DNA of 13,945 bases, taken from Bacillota bacterium (GTDB lineage Bacteria > Bacillota > Clostridia > Oscillospirales > Ruminococcaceae). Positions 1 to 8,519 of the stretch are shown one piece after another. Numbering within the stretch: the first letter of the stretch is position 1; each line of letters begins with the position of its first letter. The notes below the pieces were generated by a model. That model was not told the origin of the DNA, ran no database searches, and worked only from the letters and a program-made list of their open reading frames with translations. The stretch spans positions 1 through 13,945 of the forward strand of contig JAEZDF010000105.1 of assembly GCA_023429685.1 (NCBI GenBank), given 5' to 3'. The translations under genes and the position numbers were made by a program.

Positions 1-1
1 C

Positions 2-2329
2 GATAAGGCATACCGCAAATGCGCCGATACCGTCGGTGCTGTGCTTGGTGCGTACCATCCCCATGGCGACGCATCGGTGTACGATGCCCTTGTTCGTTTG
101 GCGCAGGACTTTTCGCTGCGTTACCCGTTGGTGGACGGTCACGGTAACTTCGGTTCGATAGACGGAGACCCCCCTGCCGCCTACCGTTATACCGAGGCGC
201 GCATGAGCAAGATGAGCACCACCATGCTCACCGATATTGACAAGGAAACGGTAGACTACGTTCCCAACTACGACGACCGACTCAAGGAGCCGGTGGTTCT
301 GCCCTCGCGCTTTCCCAACCTGTTGGTGAATGGCGTTACGGGCATTGCGGTGGGTATGGCGACCAACATCCCCCCCCATAACCTTGGCGAGGTGGTTGGC
401 GCGATTAACCTTCTGCTCGAAAAGCCCGATGCAGAGCTTGACGAGCTGATGGAACACATCAAAGGGCCGGACTTCCCGACCGGCGGAATCATCATGGGGC
501 GCGCGGGCATTCGTGCCGCGTATGCCACAGGACGCGGCAAGATTACGCTGCGCGGTCGTGCCGAGATAGAGGAAGAGAAGAACGGGCGGTTTCGTATCGT
601 CATCACCGAGATTCCGTACATGGTCAACAAGGCGCGCTTAATCGAGAGCATCGCCGACTTTGTAAAGGAAAAGCGCATCGAGGGCATCTCCGACCTGCGA
701 GACGAGTCCGACCGAGACGGGCTGCGCGTTGTGGTAGAGCTTAAGCGCGACGCAAACCCGCAGATTGTGCTTAACAAGCTGTATACCCTAAGCCAGCTGC
801 AGGATACCGTGGGCGTTATTATGCTTGCGCTTGAAAACAGCGGACGCCAGCCCAAGGTCATGACGCTCAAAGAGATATTACAGCACTATATCGACTTCCA
901 GCAGGAGATTGTCACACGCCGCACCCAATACGACCTGCGCAAGGCAAAGGAACGCGAGCATGTGCTTGAAGGCTTAAAGATAGCCATCGACTTTATCGAT
1001 GAAGTCATCGCCCTTATCCGTGCCAGTAAGGACCAACCCGCTGCGAAAGCGGCGCTTTGTGAACGCTTTGGGCTGGACGATATTCAGGCGGCCGCCATCG
1101 TTGCGATGCGTCTGGGGCAGCTTTCTGGTCTTGAGCGCATTAAGATTGAGCAAGAACTCGCCGAGATACAGAAAAAGGTGGCGGAGCTGGAGGGCATCCT
1201 TGCGGATGTAACCAAGGTTCGCGCCATCGTAAAGAGCGAGCTTGCTGTAATCTGCGAAAAATACAAGGACGAGCGTCGCACCGAGATACAGACCGTCAGC
1301 GGCGAGATTGATATTGAGGATCTGATCCCCGTCGAGGACTGTGTGGTGACCATGACCCATTACGGCTACATCAAGCGTCAGCCGATGGATGTGTACAAGT
1401 CGCAGCGGCGCGGCGGACGCGGCATACAGGGCATGACGCGGCGCGACGAAGACTTTGTGGAGGAGCTGTTTATCGCCTCTACCCACGACTACGTTCTGTT
1501 CTTTACCGACCGCGGGCGGGTGTACCGCTTAAAGTGCTACGAGATACCCGAAAGCTCCCGCGCGGCGCGTGGAACGAATATCGTAAACCTGTTGCCGCTT
1601 GACCAGGACGAAAAGGTGCAGACGATGATACGCCTTGCCGAGTACACCGAGGGCAAATACCTTGTGATGGTAACGGTAAACGGCATTATCAAGCGCACCG
1701 ATGTGACCGAGTACGACACCGCGCGCAAGTCGGGCGTTATCGCCATCAACCTTGATGAGGACGACAGCCTTGCGTGGGTACGCCTGACCGACGGCAAGAG
1801 CGACCTGATTGTAGGCACGCGCGGCGGTATGGCAATCCGCTTTAACGAGACCGACGCCCGCCCCTTAGGCAGAACCGCGCGCGGCGTGCGCGCCATTGCG
1901 CTTGAGCCGGGCGACCGCGTGGTGGGCATGGCGCGGGTACGCGAGGACGGCACGCTGCTTACGGTCACCGACAAGGGACAGGGACGCCGCACCCCGTTTG
2001 ACGAGTACCGCCAGCAGACCCGTGCGGGCAAGGGCGTTATCAACTACCGTGTAGACGACGACAAGGGCTATGTTGCGGGCATCCGAACCATCAACGACGA
2101 CGACGACGCGATACTCATCACCGACGACGGCATTATCATCCGCATCCCCGTTTCGCAGATTGCGGTGCAGAGCCGCTACGCGGGCGGCGTGCGCGTGATG
2201 CGCGTAAGCGGCGAAACCCGTGTGGTAAGCATGGCACGCGCCCAGCACGAAGAGCCGGAGGACGAAGACGGCGAAGAGCAAACCGCCCCCGAGAACAGCA
2301 ATACTGCCGAGGAGACAGCGGAGGAGTAG
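2..2329 (+). CDS. gyrA: DNA gyrase subunit A, 5'-truncated by the window edge
   Basis: This is the breakage-reunion subunit of DNA gyrase, which with GyrB introduces negative supercoils into DNA using ATP. The open frame runs in from the left edge; by alignment to E. coli numbering about 59 N-terminal residues are missing and 775 are present. The sequence shows the quinolone-pocket motif HPHGDASVYD (codons from about 56), GNFGSIDGDPPAAYRYTEARM with the catalytic tyrosine (equivalent to E. coli Tyr122) at 188-190, the GyrA box QRRGGRG at 1403-1423 that marks gyrase rather than topoisomerase IV and supports DNA wrapping, the beta-pinwheel C-terminal domain, and a strongly acidic tail (about 2245-2326). 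The residue matching E. coli Ser83 is alanine (GCA at 71-73), while Asp87 is kept. It is convergent with the DUF262 gene, with a hairpin between them. ParC is the only alternative and the intact GyrA box argues against it. Confidence 0.97.
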   Translation, partial: DKAYRKCADTVGAVLGAYHPHGDASVYDALVRLAQDFSLRYPLVDGHGNFGSIDGDPPAAYRYTEARMSKMSTTMLTDIDKETVDYVPNYDDRLKEPVVLPSRFPNLLVNGVTGIAVGMATNIPPHNLGEVVGAINLLLEKPDAELDELMEHIKGPDFPTGGIIMGRAGIRAAYATGRGKITLRGRAEIEEEKNGRFRIVITEIPYMVNKARLIESIADFVKEKRIEGISDLRDESDRDGLRVVVELKRDANPQIVLNKLYTLSQLQDTVGVIMLALENSGRQPKVMTLKEILQHYIDFQQEIVTRRTQYDLRKAKEREHVLEGLKIAIDFIDEVIALIRASKDQPAAKAALCERFGLDDIQAAAIVAMRLGQLSGLERIKIEQELAEIQKKVAELEGILADVTKVRAIVKSELAVICEKYKDERRTEIQTVSGEIDIEDLIPVEDCVVTMTHYGYIKRQPMDVYKSQRRGGRGIQGMTRRDEDFVEELFIASTHDYVLFFTDRGRVYRLKCYEIPESSRAARGTNIVNLLPLDQDEKVQTMIRLAEYTEGKYLVMVTVNGIIKRTDVTEYDTARKSGVIAINLDEDDSLAWVRLTDGKSDLIVGTRGGMAIRFNETDARPLGRTARGVRAIALEPGDRVVGMARVREDGTLLTVTDKGQGRRTPFDEYRQQTRAGKGVINYRVDDDKGYVAGIRTINDDDDAILITDDGIIIRIPVSQIAVQSRYAGGVRVMRVSGETRVVSMARAQHEEPEDEDGEEQTAPENSNTAEETAEE

Positions 2330-2362
2330 GCTGGGACAAGTATGAAAAGGTATTAATTTTTT

Positions 2363-2393
2363 AAGGAGTACCGCAAGAAGCGCGGTACTCCTT
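2363..2393. terminator. Hairpin between convergent gyrA and DUF262 gene
   Basis: A perfect 12-bp stem (AAGGAGTACCGC at 2363-2374 with GCGGTACTCCTT at 2382-2393) closes a 7-nt loop 34 nt after the gyrA stop and 3 nt from the DUF262 stop. The downstream T-tract is poor on the plus strand (TTATTCT), and the minus strand continues into A-rich sequence, so it is only a moderately convincing terminator. Its position between two convergent stops suggests use by both genes. Confidence 0.55.
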
Positions 2394-2396
2394 ATT

Positions 2397-4295
2397 CTAG
2401 TTAAAGATAAAATTATTGATAATTTTGCTTTTCATAGAATCAAAGCGTTTATCGATAAAACTATAATAATTCTTTAACAATTCAGTCTCTGTCAAAGAAA
2501 AATCGTTAATCCATTCTAAATCTTCTTTACATGTGAATGAAAATCTTGTTTCGATATCTTCTATTGTTAGTTGAGATTTTTTAAGATATTCAGTATCTCC
2601 ATATATTGTTTTATCTCGTTTTGATCGGTTATCCTTTTGTGGCAATAGACATAAATTACCTATAGAACTAATCGGAAGTCTTAAATTGCCCTCAAATCGA
2701 TCGAGTTGATTTTTTAGCAGATTTTTTGTAGCTAGATGTTCGATGTCGAATGAAGACGAGTTAAGATGTTCGTTGGCTGAAAACTCATTAATATAAATTA
2801 AATTCATTAAAAGCTTCTCAGATTCTTTTGGAGTGGATATTTTCTTATATTCTTTCCGTTCACTTTTGTTTGTTTCAAACCAATTTTGTAAAGTATTTAA
2901 AAATTCATCTTTTGTTATGATTCGAGTGTAGTATGATAAATTTGTCATTATATTATCTAGTTTCTTATCACCAGAGCCTGACCATCGTTGTTGTAATATT
3001 TCCATGACATATATTTTTGCAATATTTTCTTTAAAAATATTCTCGTTCTTCTTCCATTTATCATTTGTGTTCAAGAAATTAAGTTCATATTTGATAACAT
3101 TACCATTTTCATTGAAACCTATTTCAACATATTTGTTTACAAAAACATAGGAGATTATTGAAGCAATTTGAAGTTCACTGTGTAACGGGCGTAAAGTTGT
3201 TCTTTTTTGACTATTACCTTTAAATTTATTGTATTTGCCTAATAGTTTATCTACATAATCAATGCAACTTAAAAGCTTTAGCGTAAATGTGTTTAATAGT
3301 TTATTGTCTGGTATTAAGTTACGAAAACGAGTGTTTAGGTTTTTTAAATCAATGCTTTTTCCACCTAAACATGCATTAAACAATGTAAAACCTATTCCAT
3401 CCACTTCTATTGAAGCGGCATCATGTTCAAATAATGCTGGATATCTTTCTGCAATCAATTTGCCAAAACCATAAGCAAGTTCAAAGACAGATAATTTTTT
3501 GTCTTTCATAAAATCTTGTGAATCAAATTCATCAAGTTCCATCATTCCATTAAGCATATTCTCATAGCGATCACGATTTTTCTTAACAATATCAATCAAA
3601 TCATTAGTTATTGAGTATTTATCACCAATCCACGTAGCTGCGTAGATTTGGTATTTTGTAAGCTTAGTTCCTTGAGAGTTAATACGTTCAAATACTTCAG
3701 GTAATATATCTTCGTCACCTTCAATAACCAAGGCGGGAATTTGAATATTCATTAACTGAGAGCATATCTTTTGGTATTGTTCAAGATATGGTCTTACGCA
3801 TTCAACAATAGCGGACTCTTTACCTTGAGCAACAGGAAACTGCTTACCCAAAACTAAAGCAAAATCATAATATTGCATACGTTCAACATCTTGCATACTT
3901 TTATGATTAGTTGTAATCCATAAAAGTAACTGATTTTTTATTTCTTGCTCAATTTCATTTTTATTTCCAGCCAAATCTAATATTTTATGAATTTTAGTAA
4001 ATACATCGTCAGATAAATCTGTTTCAGAAAAGTATTTTGCTGGATTTCTCATAAATTCAAAAATTGTAGAACAACGTTGAAGCCCATCAATGATTTGATC
4101 TATACCTTGATCAGCATTTCTAAAAAGTAATAATGTGCCAAAAGGTAATCCTCGTTTTATAGAATCAATTAATGTTTCTTTTTGCTTTTCTGACCAGACT
4201 AGCCCTCTTTGAAACTTGGGTACTATAATTTTACCTTGGCTTATTTTGTTCTCAAGTTCTTTCGCAGTAAATGAATCTGGTTTCCATGTATTCAT
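2397..4295 (-). CDS. DUF262/DUF1524 protein, GmrSD/SspE-like putative defence nuclease
   Basis: A 632-residue protein with the layout of single-chain GmrSD-type modification-dependent restriction enzymes and related anti-phage proteins. The N-terminal DUF262 part shows IVPKFQRGLVW (about 24-34), the nucleotide-handling signature IIDGLQRCSTI (68-78; the usual form is DGQQR) and FERINSQGTKLT (202-213). The C-terminal DUF1524 HNH-like part shows DIEHLATKN (517-525) and IGNLCLLPQKDNRSKRDKT (545-563), giving the His and Asn residues expected of that nuclease fold. The start was set at ATG 4295 because GGGGGTG lies 5 nt upstream; the longer frame to 4379 would begin upstream of the promoter's -35 box. 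Base composition is far more AT-rich than the neighbours, so it looks acquired. It stands alone, with no methylase, Ssp or Dnd genes beside it. The family assignment is good; the modification or phage it targets is unknown. Confidence 0.85.
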   Translation of the reverse strand: MNTWKPDSFTAKELENKISQGKIIVPKFQRGLVWSEKQKETLIDSIKRGLPFGTLLLFRNADQGIDQIIDGLQRCSTIFEFMRNPAKYFSETDLSDDVFTKIHKILDLAGNKNEIEQEIKNQLLLWITTNHKSMQDVERMQYYDFALVLGKQFPVAQGKESAIVECVRPYLEQYQKICSQLMNIQIPALVIEGDEDILPEVFERINSQGTKLTKYQIYAATWIGDKYSITNDLIDIVKKNRDRYENMLNGMMELDEFDSQDFMKDKKLSVFELAYGFGKLIAERYPALFEHDAASIEVDGIGFTLFNACLGGKSIDLKNLNTRFRNLIPDNKLLNTFTLKLLSCIDYVDKLLGKYNKFKGNSQKRTTLRPLHSELQIASIISYVFVNKYVEIGFNENGNVIKYELNFLNTNDKWKKNENIFKENIAKIYVMEILQQRWSGSGDKKLDNIMTNLSYYTRIITKDEFLNTLQNWFETNKSERKEYKKISTPKESEKLLMNLIYINEFSANEHLNSSSFDIEHLATKNLLKNQLDRFEGNLRLPISSIGNLCLLPQKDNRSKRDKTIYGDTEYLKKSQLTIEDIETRFSFTCKEDLEWINDFSLTETELLKNYYSFIDKRFDSMKSKIINNFIFN

Positions 4296-4343
4296 ATAGG
4301 CACCCCCGCTTAAATAATTGTAAAAGTGTTTTCTGATCATAAA

Positions 4344-4372
4344 ATTATAACAAAAAAGCCCTAATTTTACAA
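4344..4372 (-). promoter_or_regulatory. Promoter of the DUF262 gene
   Basis: On the minus strand, TTGTAA (4372-4367) is followed by a 17-bp spacer and a perfect TATAAT (4349-4344). Transcription would begin near 4337, leaving a leader of about 42 nt before ATG 4295. The AT-rich gene thus carries its own expression signal, typical of a mobile cargo gene. Confidence 0.75.
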
Positions 4373-4434
4373 GGATCATATGTTTGGCACTATTTTAAGA
4401 AAATTAGCAAGTACATCACCCCTCCCCCCCCGCC

Positions 4435-4463
4435 TTGACAGCTACATCCACAAGTGTAATAAT
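4435..4463 (+). promoter_or_regulatory. Promoter of the alpha/beta hydrolase gene
   Basis: TTGACA (4435-4440, perfect -35), a 17-bp spacer and AATAAT (4458-4463, 5 of 6 in the -10 box), with TG one base upstream of the -10 box as in extended -10 promoters. The start would be near 4470, giving a leader of about 110 nt. The -35 box follows a C-rich run with eight consecutive C (4423-4430). This promoter diverges from that of the DUF262 gene. Confidence 0.7.
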
Positions 4464-4579
4464 TAACACAACAAAACACACCCCATATTTTAAAGACAGT
4501 GAGATGAACTGCTTGAAATGACAGGTAGAAACAGCATGAAAACGGGAACAGAAATCGTATTGTATGGGGGTAATTATCG

Positions 4580-5602
4580 TTGAGTAATCTAAAGGCAAAA
4601 GACTGGGTTTTCCTTGTAATCATCGCGGCATCACTGGTCGGATGTATTGTACAGTTTGGGCAGAGAACGCTGTTTCTTTATTTCTTTCTGCCGCTGGTTT
4701 TAGCCATCTTCTTTTTGGTAGAAAGCAGGATGGTTAAGGGAAAGCTAGTACTTCTTAAAAAGATCCTCCTCTTTCTGGGGGCGATGTTTGTTCTGTTTTG
4801 CGCGCTGGTCTTTGTTATTACAAGCACCCCGATTAAAGGTGGTAGAGATCAGGGCAGCGAAAACTATCTGATGGGGCAGGGCAGTATGCAGCAGGTAGCC
4901 ATCCCGTCGATGCACGGCGATATGGATGGCTGGCTGTACAAGCAGTCGGACGAAAAGGCGCCGCTGCTGATATTCTTTAACGGGGCAGGCGAATGTGCTG
5001 CAAAAACAGTCAGACTGTTTCATGAAGACAAGGTTCTGGCAGACTATTTCCCGGGCTATCATTTCCTGTGCGTGGATTATCCCGGCTATGGCTTAAGCGG
5101 AGGAACGGTTTCGGCGACCGCGATGAAACAACTAGCCCTTGATACATACGATACCGCAATACAGTGGAAGTTTGTTGAAAAGTCCGGCATCACTGCCGTG
5201 GGATACAGCATCGGAACAGGTCCTGCCTCCTATCTTGCCGCGCGTAGGGACTTATCGTCTGTGATACTGCTCGCGCCATATGAGAAGTATTATAACAATA
5301 CCATGCGAAACGCGGATAGGGATCTATCGAGTAGGAATAAAAAGCCCATGCCGGCAGTCGAGCGCGTATTTTACCGCTTGGTTTGGGGGTACAATGTCGA
5401 CCCGTTTCGTTATGCTCCGTCCATTGACGAGCAGGTGCTGATCCTCTCCTCGATGGCGGATACCACCATTACGAATGAAGCGTCTATGACAGTGGCAGGC
5501 AGGCTAAACGATTGCAAGGTCGTCACCTTCACCGATGTCAAGCACGAGGAGCTGCTCAGCACGCCGTCCTATCAGGCGATGAAAGAATTTCTGTATCAAT
5601 AA
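4580..5602 (+). CDS. Membrane-anchored alpha/beta hydrolase (serine hydrolase fold)
   Basis: A 340-residue protein with three hydrophobic segments (about 9-25, 30-48 and 59-81) followed by an alpha/beta hydrolase domain outside or along the membrane. The domain shows the oxyanion-side motif FFNGAG (132-137), DYPGYGLSGG (166-175), the nucleophile elbow GYSIG with Ser210, the acid Asp294 in SSMADTT, and His322 in VKHEELL, so the catalytic triad is complete. The start is TTG at 4580, chosen because GGGGG (4566-4570) lies 9 nt upstream; the first internal ATG would remove two membrane segments. Similar proteins are annotated as BAAT/dienelactone-hydrolase-like or YqiA/FrsA-like esterases, but the substrate cannot be deduced. 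It sits alone between the AT-rich gene and a hairpin, with its own promoter. Confidence 0.85.
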   Translation: MSNLKAKDWVFLVIIAASLVGCIVQFGQRTLFLYFFLPLVLAIFFLVESRMVKGKLVLLKKILLFLGAMFVLFCALVFVITSTPIKGGRDQGSENYLMGQGSMQQVAIPSMHGDMDGWLYKQSDEKAPLLIFFNGAGECAAKTVRLFHEDKVLADYFPGYHFLCVDYPGYGLSGGTVSATAMKQLALDTYDTAIQWKFVEKSGITAVGYSIGTGPASYLAARRDLSSVILLAPYEKYYNNTMRNADRDLSSRNKKPMPAVERVFYRLVWGYNVDPFRYAPSIDEQVLILSSMADTTITNEASMTVAGRLNDCKVVTFTDVKHEELLSTPSYQAMKEFLYQ

Positions 5603-5629
5603 TTAAATCTATAAATCCATCAAATTATA

Positions 5630-5674
5630 AACCCCCTCAGTAGAACGGCGTTAGACCGTTTCACTGAGGGGGTT
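5630..5674. terminator. Long two-tier hairpin downstream of the hydrolase gene
   Basis: AACCCCCTCAGT (5630-5641) pairs perfectly with ACTGAGGGGGTT (5663-5674), and inside it AACGG (5644-5648) pairs with CCGTT (5656-5660) around a 7-nt loop. It lies 28 nt after the hydrolase stop. T-rich but imperfect tracts follow on both strands (TTAATTT on plus, TTTATAATTT on minus), so it may end both the hydrolase transcript and the convergent GH13 operon. Its shape would also suit a dispersed palindromic repeat. Confidence 0.6.
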
Positions 5675-5696
5675 AATTTAAAACAAGATCGATAGA

Positions 5697-5817
5697 ATGA
5701 GTAAGGAGAAATATCAAAAACAGTTAGTGCGACGTAGTAGAAAATGAAGAAGAGAGAATGAAAAAAGATGTGTGGCAATCTTGTTCTAAATCCATAAAGG
5801 AAGCTGCTGGGGGTTGA
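5697..5817 (+). pseudogene. Possible broken small ORF between convergent genes
   Basis: ATG at 5697 opens a frame reading MSKEKYQKQLVRRSRK that stops at TGA 5745-5747. A second frame, entered by a single-base shift near 5738, reads on through MKKDVWQSCSKSIKEAAGG (ATG 5758) to TGA 5815-5817, directly abutting the GH13 stop. Joined, they give a basic ~40-residue peptide that loosely recalls the N-terminus of small IS66-type accessory proteins, but this is weak resemblance only. There is no clear ribosome binding site for the first ATG. It may equally be non-coding spacer. Confidence 0.2.
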
Positions 5818-7536
5818 CTAGAACGAAAACACCGTGTTCCCGTCGGGGTCGGTTGCGGTTACGGTAAACGAGTAATCGGACAGATTCGCCTGTAAAACAG
5901 CGGTATAGCCGTCCTTTTGCCAGCGTAGCGTCAGCTTGTCTTGTTGCGGGGCGTCCACGGTAAGGCTTGCGTCAAACCCAAACGCGGGGAAGGTGTTACG
6001 AAAACGCAGCAGGGAAAGCTGGTCTGACACCGTTTTGTTTTTTAGTGCGTCTTCCACCTGCGTATGGGTTAGGTTGGTGCGGTTAATCTCCTTGTGTCCG
6101 CCCGCACCGGCGCGCTTTACGCCCTCGTGGTCGTTCTTGCCGCAGAACAGGTCTAGGTACCACACCTGCGGCTTGCCGGGCATAAACAGCTGCACCGCTC
6201 TTGCCAGTAGCATCTTGCGGTCGTCTTCACCCAGCGCGCTATAATAGGTGGCGTTTACCTGATAGTACATGTTCTTGTTGCCGTGCAGATCCTTCACATA
6301 CCCGCCGCGGTCGACGATTACTTTAATCATCTCGTCAATCTCCGCCTCGGGCAGTAGCCCGCGCAGGTCAAGCAGCGGGATGCCGTCGTGTGAGCCGAGC
6401 ATATTGACGGTTTGAATGCCCTTTGTGGTGATGTCGTCAATCCAGCGCAGCAGGTAGGCGTTTGAGTGCTTTTCCAGTGCGTGAATCAGCAGCCCGGGCA
6501 GGAAGAAGTCGTAGGTCATGTAGCCCTTTTGCGCGAGGGTTTCGTGTATCTTTTCGCGGTATTCGCTGTGAATCTCGGGCAGAAGGTTTAGGTTGTAACG
6601 GTCGGCAAGCTCTGCAATACCCGCTAAAAACTCCCACGTTTCGGGGTCGTTTAAGAAGTTTTTCGAGCCAGGCGCCTTGGGGGCGTATGCAAACGCATCA
6701 AGCCGCACAATGGTTGCACCGTACTCGGCAAGGCGAGCTAGGGTCTTGTCGTAAAAATCCCACACCAGCGGGGATTTGATGTTTAAGTCAATCTGCCCCA
6801 GATACTTGCACTTCGCGTACAGGATAGGCAAAATCTTATCGCGGTACGCGCCGTAAGCGCCAAAGTCGATGCGCTCGGGCGGGGTGCCTTCTTTGAGTGC
6901 CGCGTTAATCTGCTCGGCAAGCTGCTGCGCCGCACCGTACTGCATGTCGGCGGCAAGCACCAGGTCGTGTGCGTCTACGCGGTCGTACCACACCTCTTGG
7001 TAAAAGGTGTTCCAGTAGTACGTCTTTGTGCCATCGGGCAGCGTAACGGGAAGAAACGGCAGCCCCGGCTTGCGAAAGAACATATCCTTTAGGTATTTCT
7101 CGTCGGGCTGAATATAGCCGTCCTCGGTCATGGTGCCGCAGCCGTCCCAAAACTTGTTCCAGTCAATGAAAAAGTCCTTGTACTTTGACTGCTTGCCGTT
7201 TTTTAGGATATCGCGAAACGGGTGGGATAACACAGACGAGTGGTTCAGTACAAAATCAAGCTTCAAGGCGATAGAAAGGTCCTTTAACGCGTCCAAATCA
7301 GCCTGACTTGCAAGGGTCTCGTTTAGCTCATAATCAATGACCGAAAAGCCGCGGTCAAGGTCGGAGTGAAACACGCTGGGTAGGATGTAAAACGCACGAA
7401 ACGCGTCACAGAGCTCAGGCCTTTGCAAAACACCCACAATGTCCTTTAGGTTGTGCCCCATGCTGTCAGGGTAGGCGTTGAGCATCGCGCCCGCATCGCA
7501 AACGGGCTTGCCGCCTGTCGGTGTTTGGTTACTCAT
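5818..7536 (-). CDS. GH13 subfamily 18 sucrose phosphorylase-like glycoside phosphorylase
   Basis: A 572-residue cytoplasmic enzyme of the sucrose phosphorylase branch of GH13. Family members phosphorolyse an alpha-glucoside, releasing alpha-glucose 1-phosphate. It shows region I DFVLNHSS (94-101), region II IVRLDAFAYAPK with the predicted nucleophile Asp280, LLPEIHSEY with acid/base Glu321, MLGSHDGIPLLD with transition-state stabiliser Asp384, and the branch-typical YYQVNATYYSALG (424-436), MPGKPQVWYLDLFCGKNDHE and INRTN. Relative to classic sucrose phosphorylase there is an enlarged segment at about 150-248 (FRKPGLPFLPVTLPDG, then WNTFYQEVWYD and a ~50-residue helical insert), so the acceptor may differ from fructose. 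ATG 7536 has AGGAGG 7 nt upstream and overlaps the kinase stop (ATGA), implying translational coupling. There is no signal peptide. The family call is firm; substrate candidates (sucrose, sucrose 6'-phosphate, glucosylglycerate, glucosylglycerol) are inferred from the family only. Confidence 0.88.
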   Translation of the reverse strand: MSNQTPTGGKPVCDAGAMLNAYPDSMGHNLKDIVGVLQRPELCDAFRAFYILPSVFHSDLDRGFSVIDYELNETLASQADLDALKDLSIALKLDFVLNHSSVLSHPFRDILKNGKQSKYKDFFIDWNKFWDGCGTMTEDGYIQPDEKYLKDMFFRKPGLPFLPVTLPDGTKTYYWNTFYQEVWYDRVDAHDLVLAADMQYGAAQQLAEQINAALKEGTPPERIDFGAYGAYRDKILPILYAKCKYLGQIDLNIKSPLVWDFYDKTLARLAEYGATIVRLDAFAYAPKAPGSKNFLNDPETWEFLAGIAELADRYNLNLLPEIHSEYREKIHETLAQKGYMTYDFFLPGLLIHALEKHSNAYLLRWIDDITTKGIQTVNMLGSHDGIPLLDLRGLLPEAEIDEMIKVIVDRGGYVKDLHGNKNMYYQVNATYYSALGEDDRKMLLARAVQLFMPGKPQVWYLDLFCGKNDHEGVKRAGAGGHKEINRTNLTHTQVEDALKNKTVSDQLSLLRFRNTFPAFGFDASLTVDAPQQDKLTLRWQKDGYTAVLQANLSDYSFTVTATDPDGNTVFSF

Positions 7537-8519
7537 TGTGCCGCCTCCTGCCTTTTTTGCGCAAGCTTACGCTCAAGGGTAGCGTCCGCATCGGTCAGCT
7601 CGCCATCCTTGCTGACGATAATTTTCGCCTTGGCAAGCTGCGAGTCGAGCAGCTCCGCCTCTAAACTCAGCACGCGGTTGGTAAAGGGGCTATCGGTACC
7701 CTTGTCGCGATTACGCGCCCTGCGGTGTGCAAGCGTCTCCTGCGGGGTGCTGTACAGGCAGACGGGGATGTCGACCCCCCTGATGTGGTAACTGTTGCCG
7801 TGCGTCCATTCAATCACAAGCACGCTCTTATCCGAAAAATCCACCGCTTCGTAGCGGGTAGACGCCTCTTCCCTGCCCATGCGCTTTAAGAAGATGGTGT
7901 CCGCGCCGTTTTTAAACTGCGAGATAATCGAGGTAATCTCGTCAAAATCAATCTCGTTTTTGGTGCCAAGGTAGCCCCGTAGACCGCTGTCGCCCGCCTG
8001 CTGGTAAACCGCAAGCCACGGGTGCTCACCCGTCAAGGCGGGGTCTGCGTCCGCGCCGGTCTGTTGTAACGTAAGCAGGAGGTCGCCGCGCTCGGTGGTG
8101 TACTGCCCACTGGCAAGTAGGCCGCGTATGCCGCTTTGGCGGAATACACGCAGACGCTCTGCGTCGTTATACATCGGTACGCGGTGGGGGTAGTTGTCCC
8201 CCGAAAGGGTGTAAGAACCGATACCGCTTTGGTTTAAGTAGTACGAAAGCAAGGATGCAATCTCCGACTTGCCAACGCCAGAGCCGCCGCACACGGCAAC
8301 CACCGCGCGGGGGCAATCGCTCGAAAAGATCGACGCAAGCTGTCTGATAAGCTCGGGGAAGATCCGCTCGGCCTTTGCAAGATGCTCTGTGCCGATGACA
8401 ACCTTATCCCCAGGCATATCGCCGGTGGGTACCTTGCCAAGGTCCACGATGGCGGGGGGTGTCCAGGGCAGCAGAGAGTTTAATTTTTCTAAGGCGTTTG
8501 GATTTGGGGTATTCTTCAT
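7533..8519 (-). CDS. P-loop kinase of the uridine kinase/phosphoribulokinase type, unknown substrate
   Basis: A 328-residue protein, first gene of a two-gene operon. After an ~70-residue N-terminal extension it has a Walker A loop CGGSGVGKS (77-85), then SGDNYPHR (106-113) at the place where uridine kinases and phosphoribulokinases carry substrate residues, a Walker B-like strand SVLVIEWTHG (232-241), and an arginine-rich lid RRARNRDKG (266-274), followed by NRVLSLEAELL. This is the order seen in the PRK/uridine kinase superfamily, which also includes P-loop D-glycerate kinases and pantothenate kinase. ATG 8519 is preceded by GGAG at a slightly long distance (11 nt). Its stop TGA overlaps the GH13 start. 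The coupling suggests it phosphorylates a sugar or acceptor handled by the phosphorylase. Nucleoside kinase activity is possible but does not fit the context. Confidence 0.75.
   Translation of the reverse strand: MKNTPNPNALEKLNSLLPWTPPAIVDLGKVPTGDMPGDKVVIGTEHLAKAERIFPELIRQLASIFSSDCPRAVVAVCGGSGVGKSEIASLLSYYLNQSGIGSYTLSGDNYPHRVPMYNDAERLRVFRQSGIRGLLASGQYTTERGDLLLTLQQTGADADPALTGEHPWLAVYQQAGDSGLRGYLGTKNEIDFDEITSIISQFKNGADTIFLKRMGREEASTRYEAVDFSDKSVLVIEWTHGNSYHIRGVDIPVCLYSTPQETLAHRRARNRDKGTDSPFTNRVLSLEAELLDSQLAKAKIIVSKDGELTDADATLERKLAQKRQEAAQ

Noticed and set aside
268..2281. Several long open frames antisense to gyrA
   Set aside because: Shadow frames caused by the GC-rich codon usage of gyrA; they lack starts with ribosome binding sites and have Ser/Arg/Ala-rich random composition.
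2340..4580. Direct repeats or att sites bounding the AT-rich gene
   Set aside because: Only a short TTTTAAG-like similarity was found near both ends, which is expected by chance in AT-rich DNA; no integrase is present.
4390..4623. Minus-strand frames of 60-77 residues between the DUF262 and hydrolase genes
   Set aside because: They span the divergent promoter region and the hydrolase start, have no ribosome binding site and no recognisable content.
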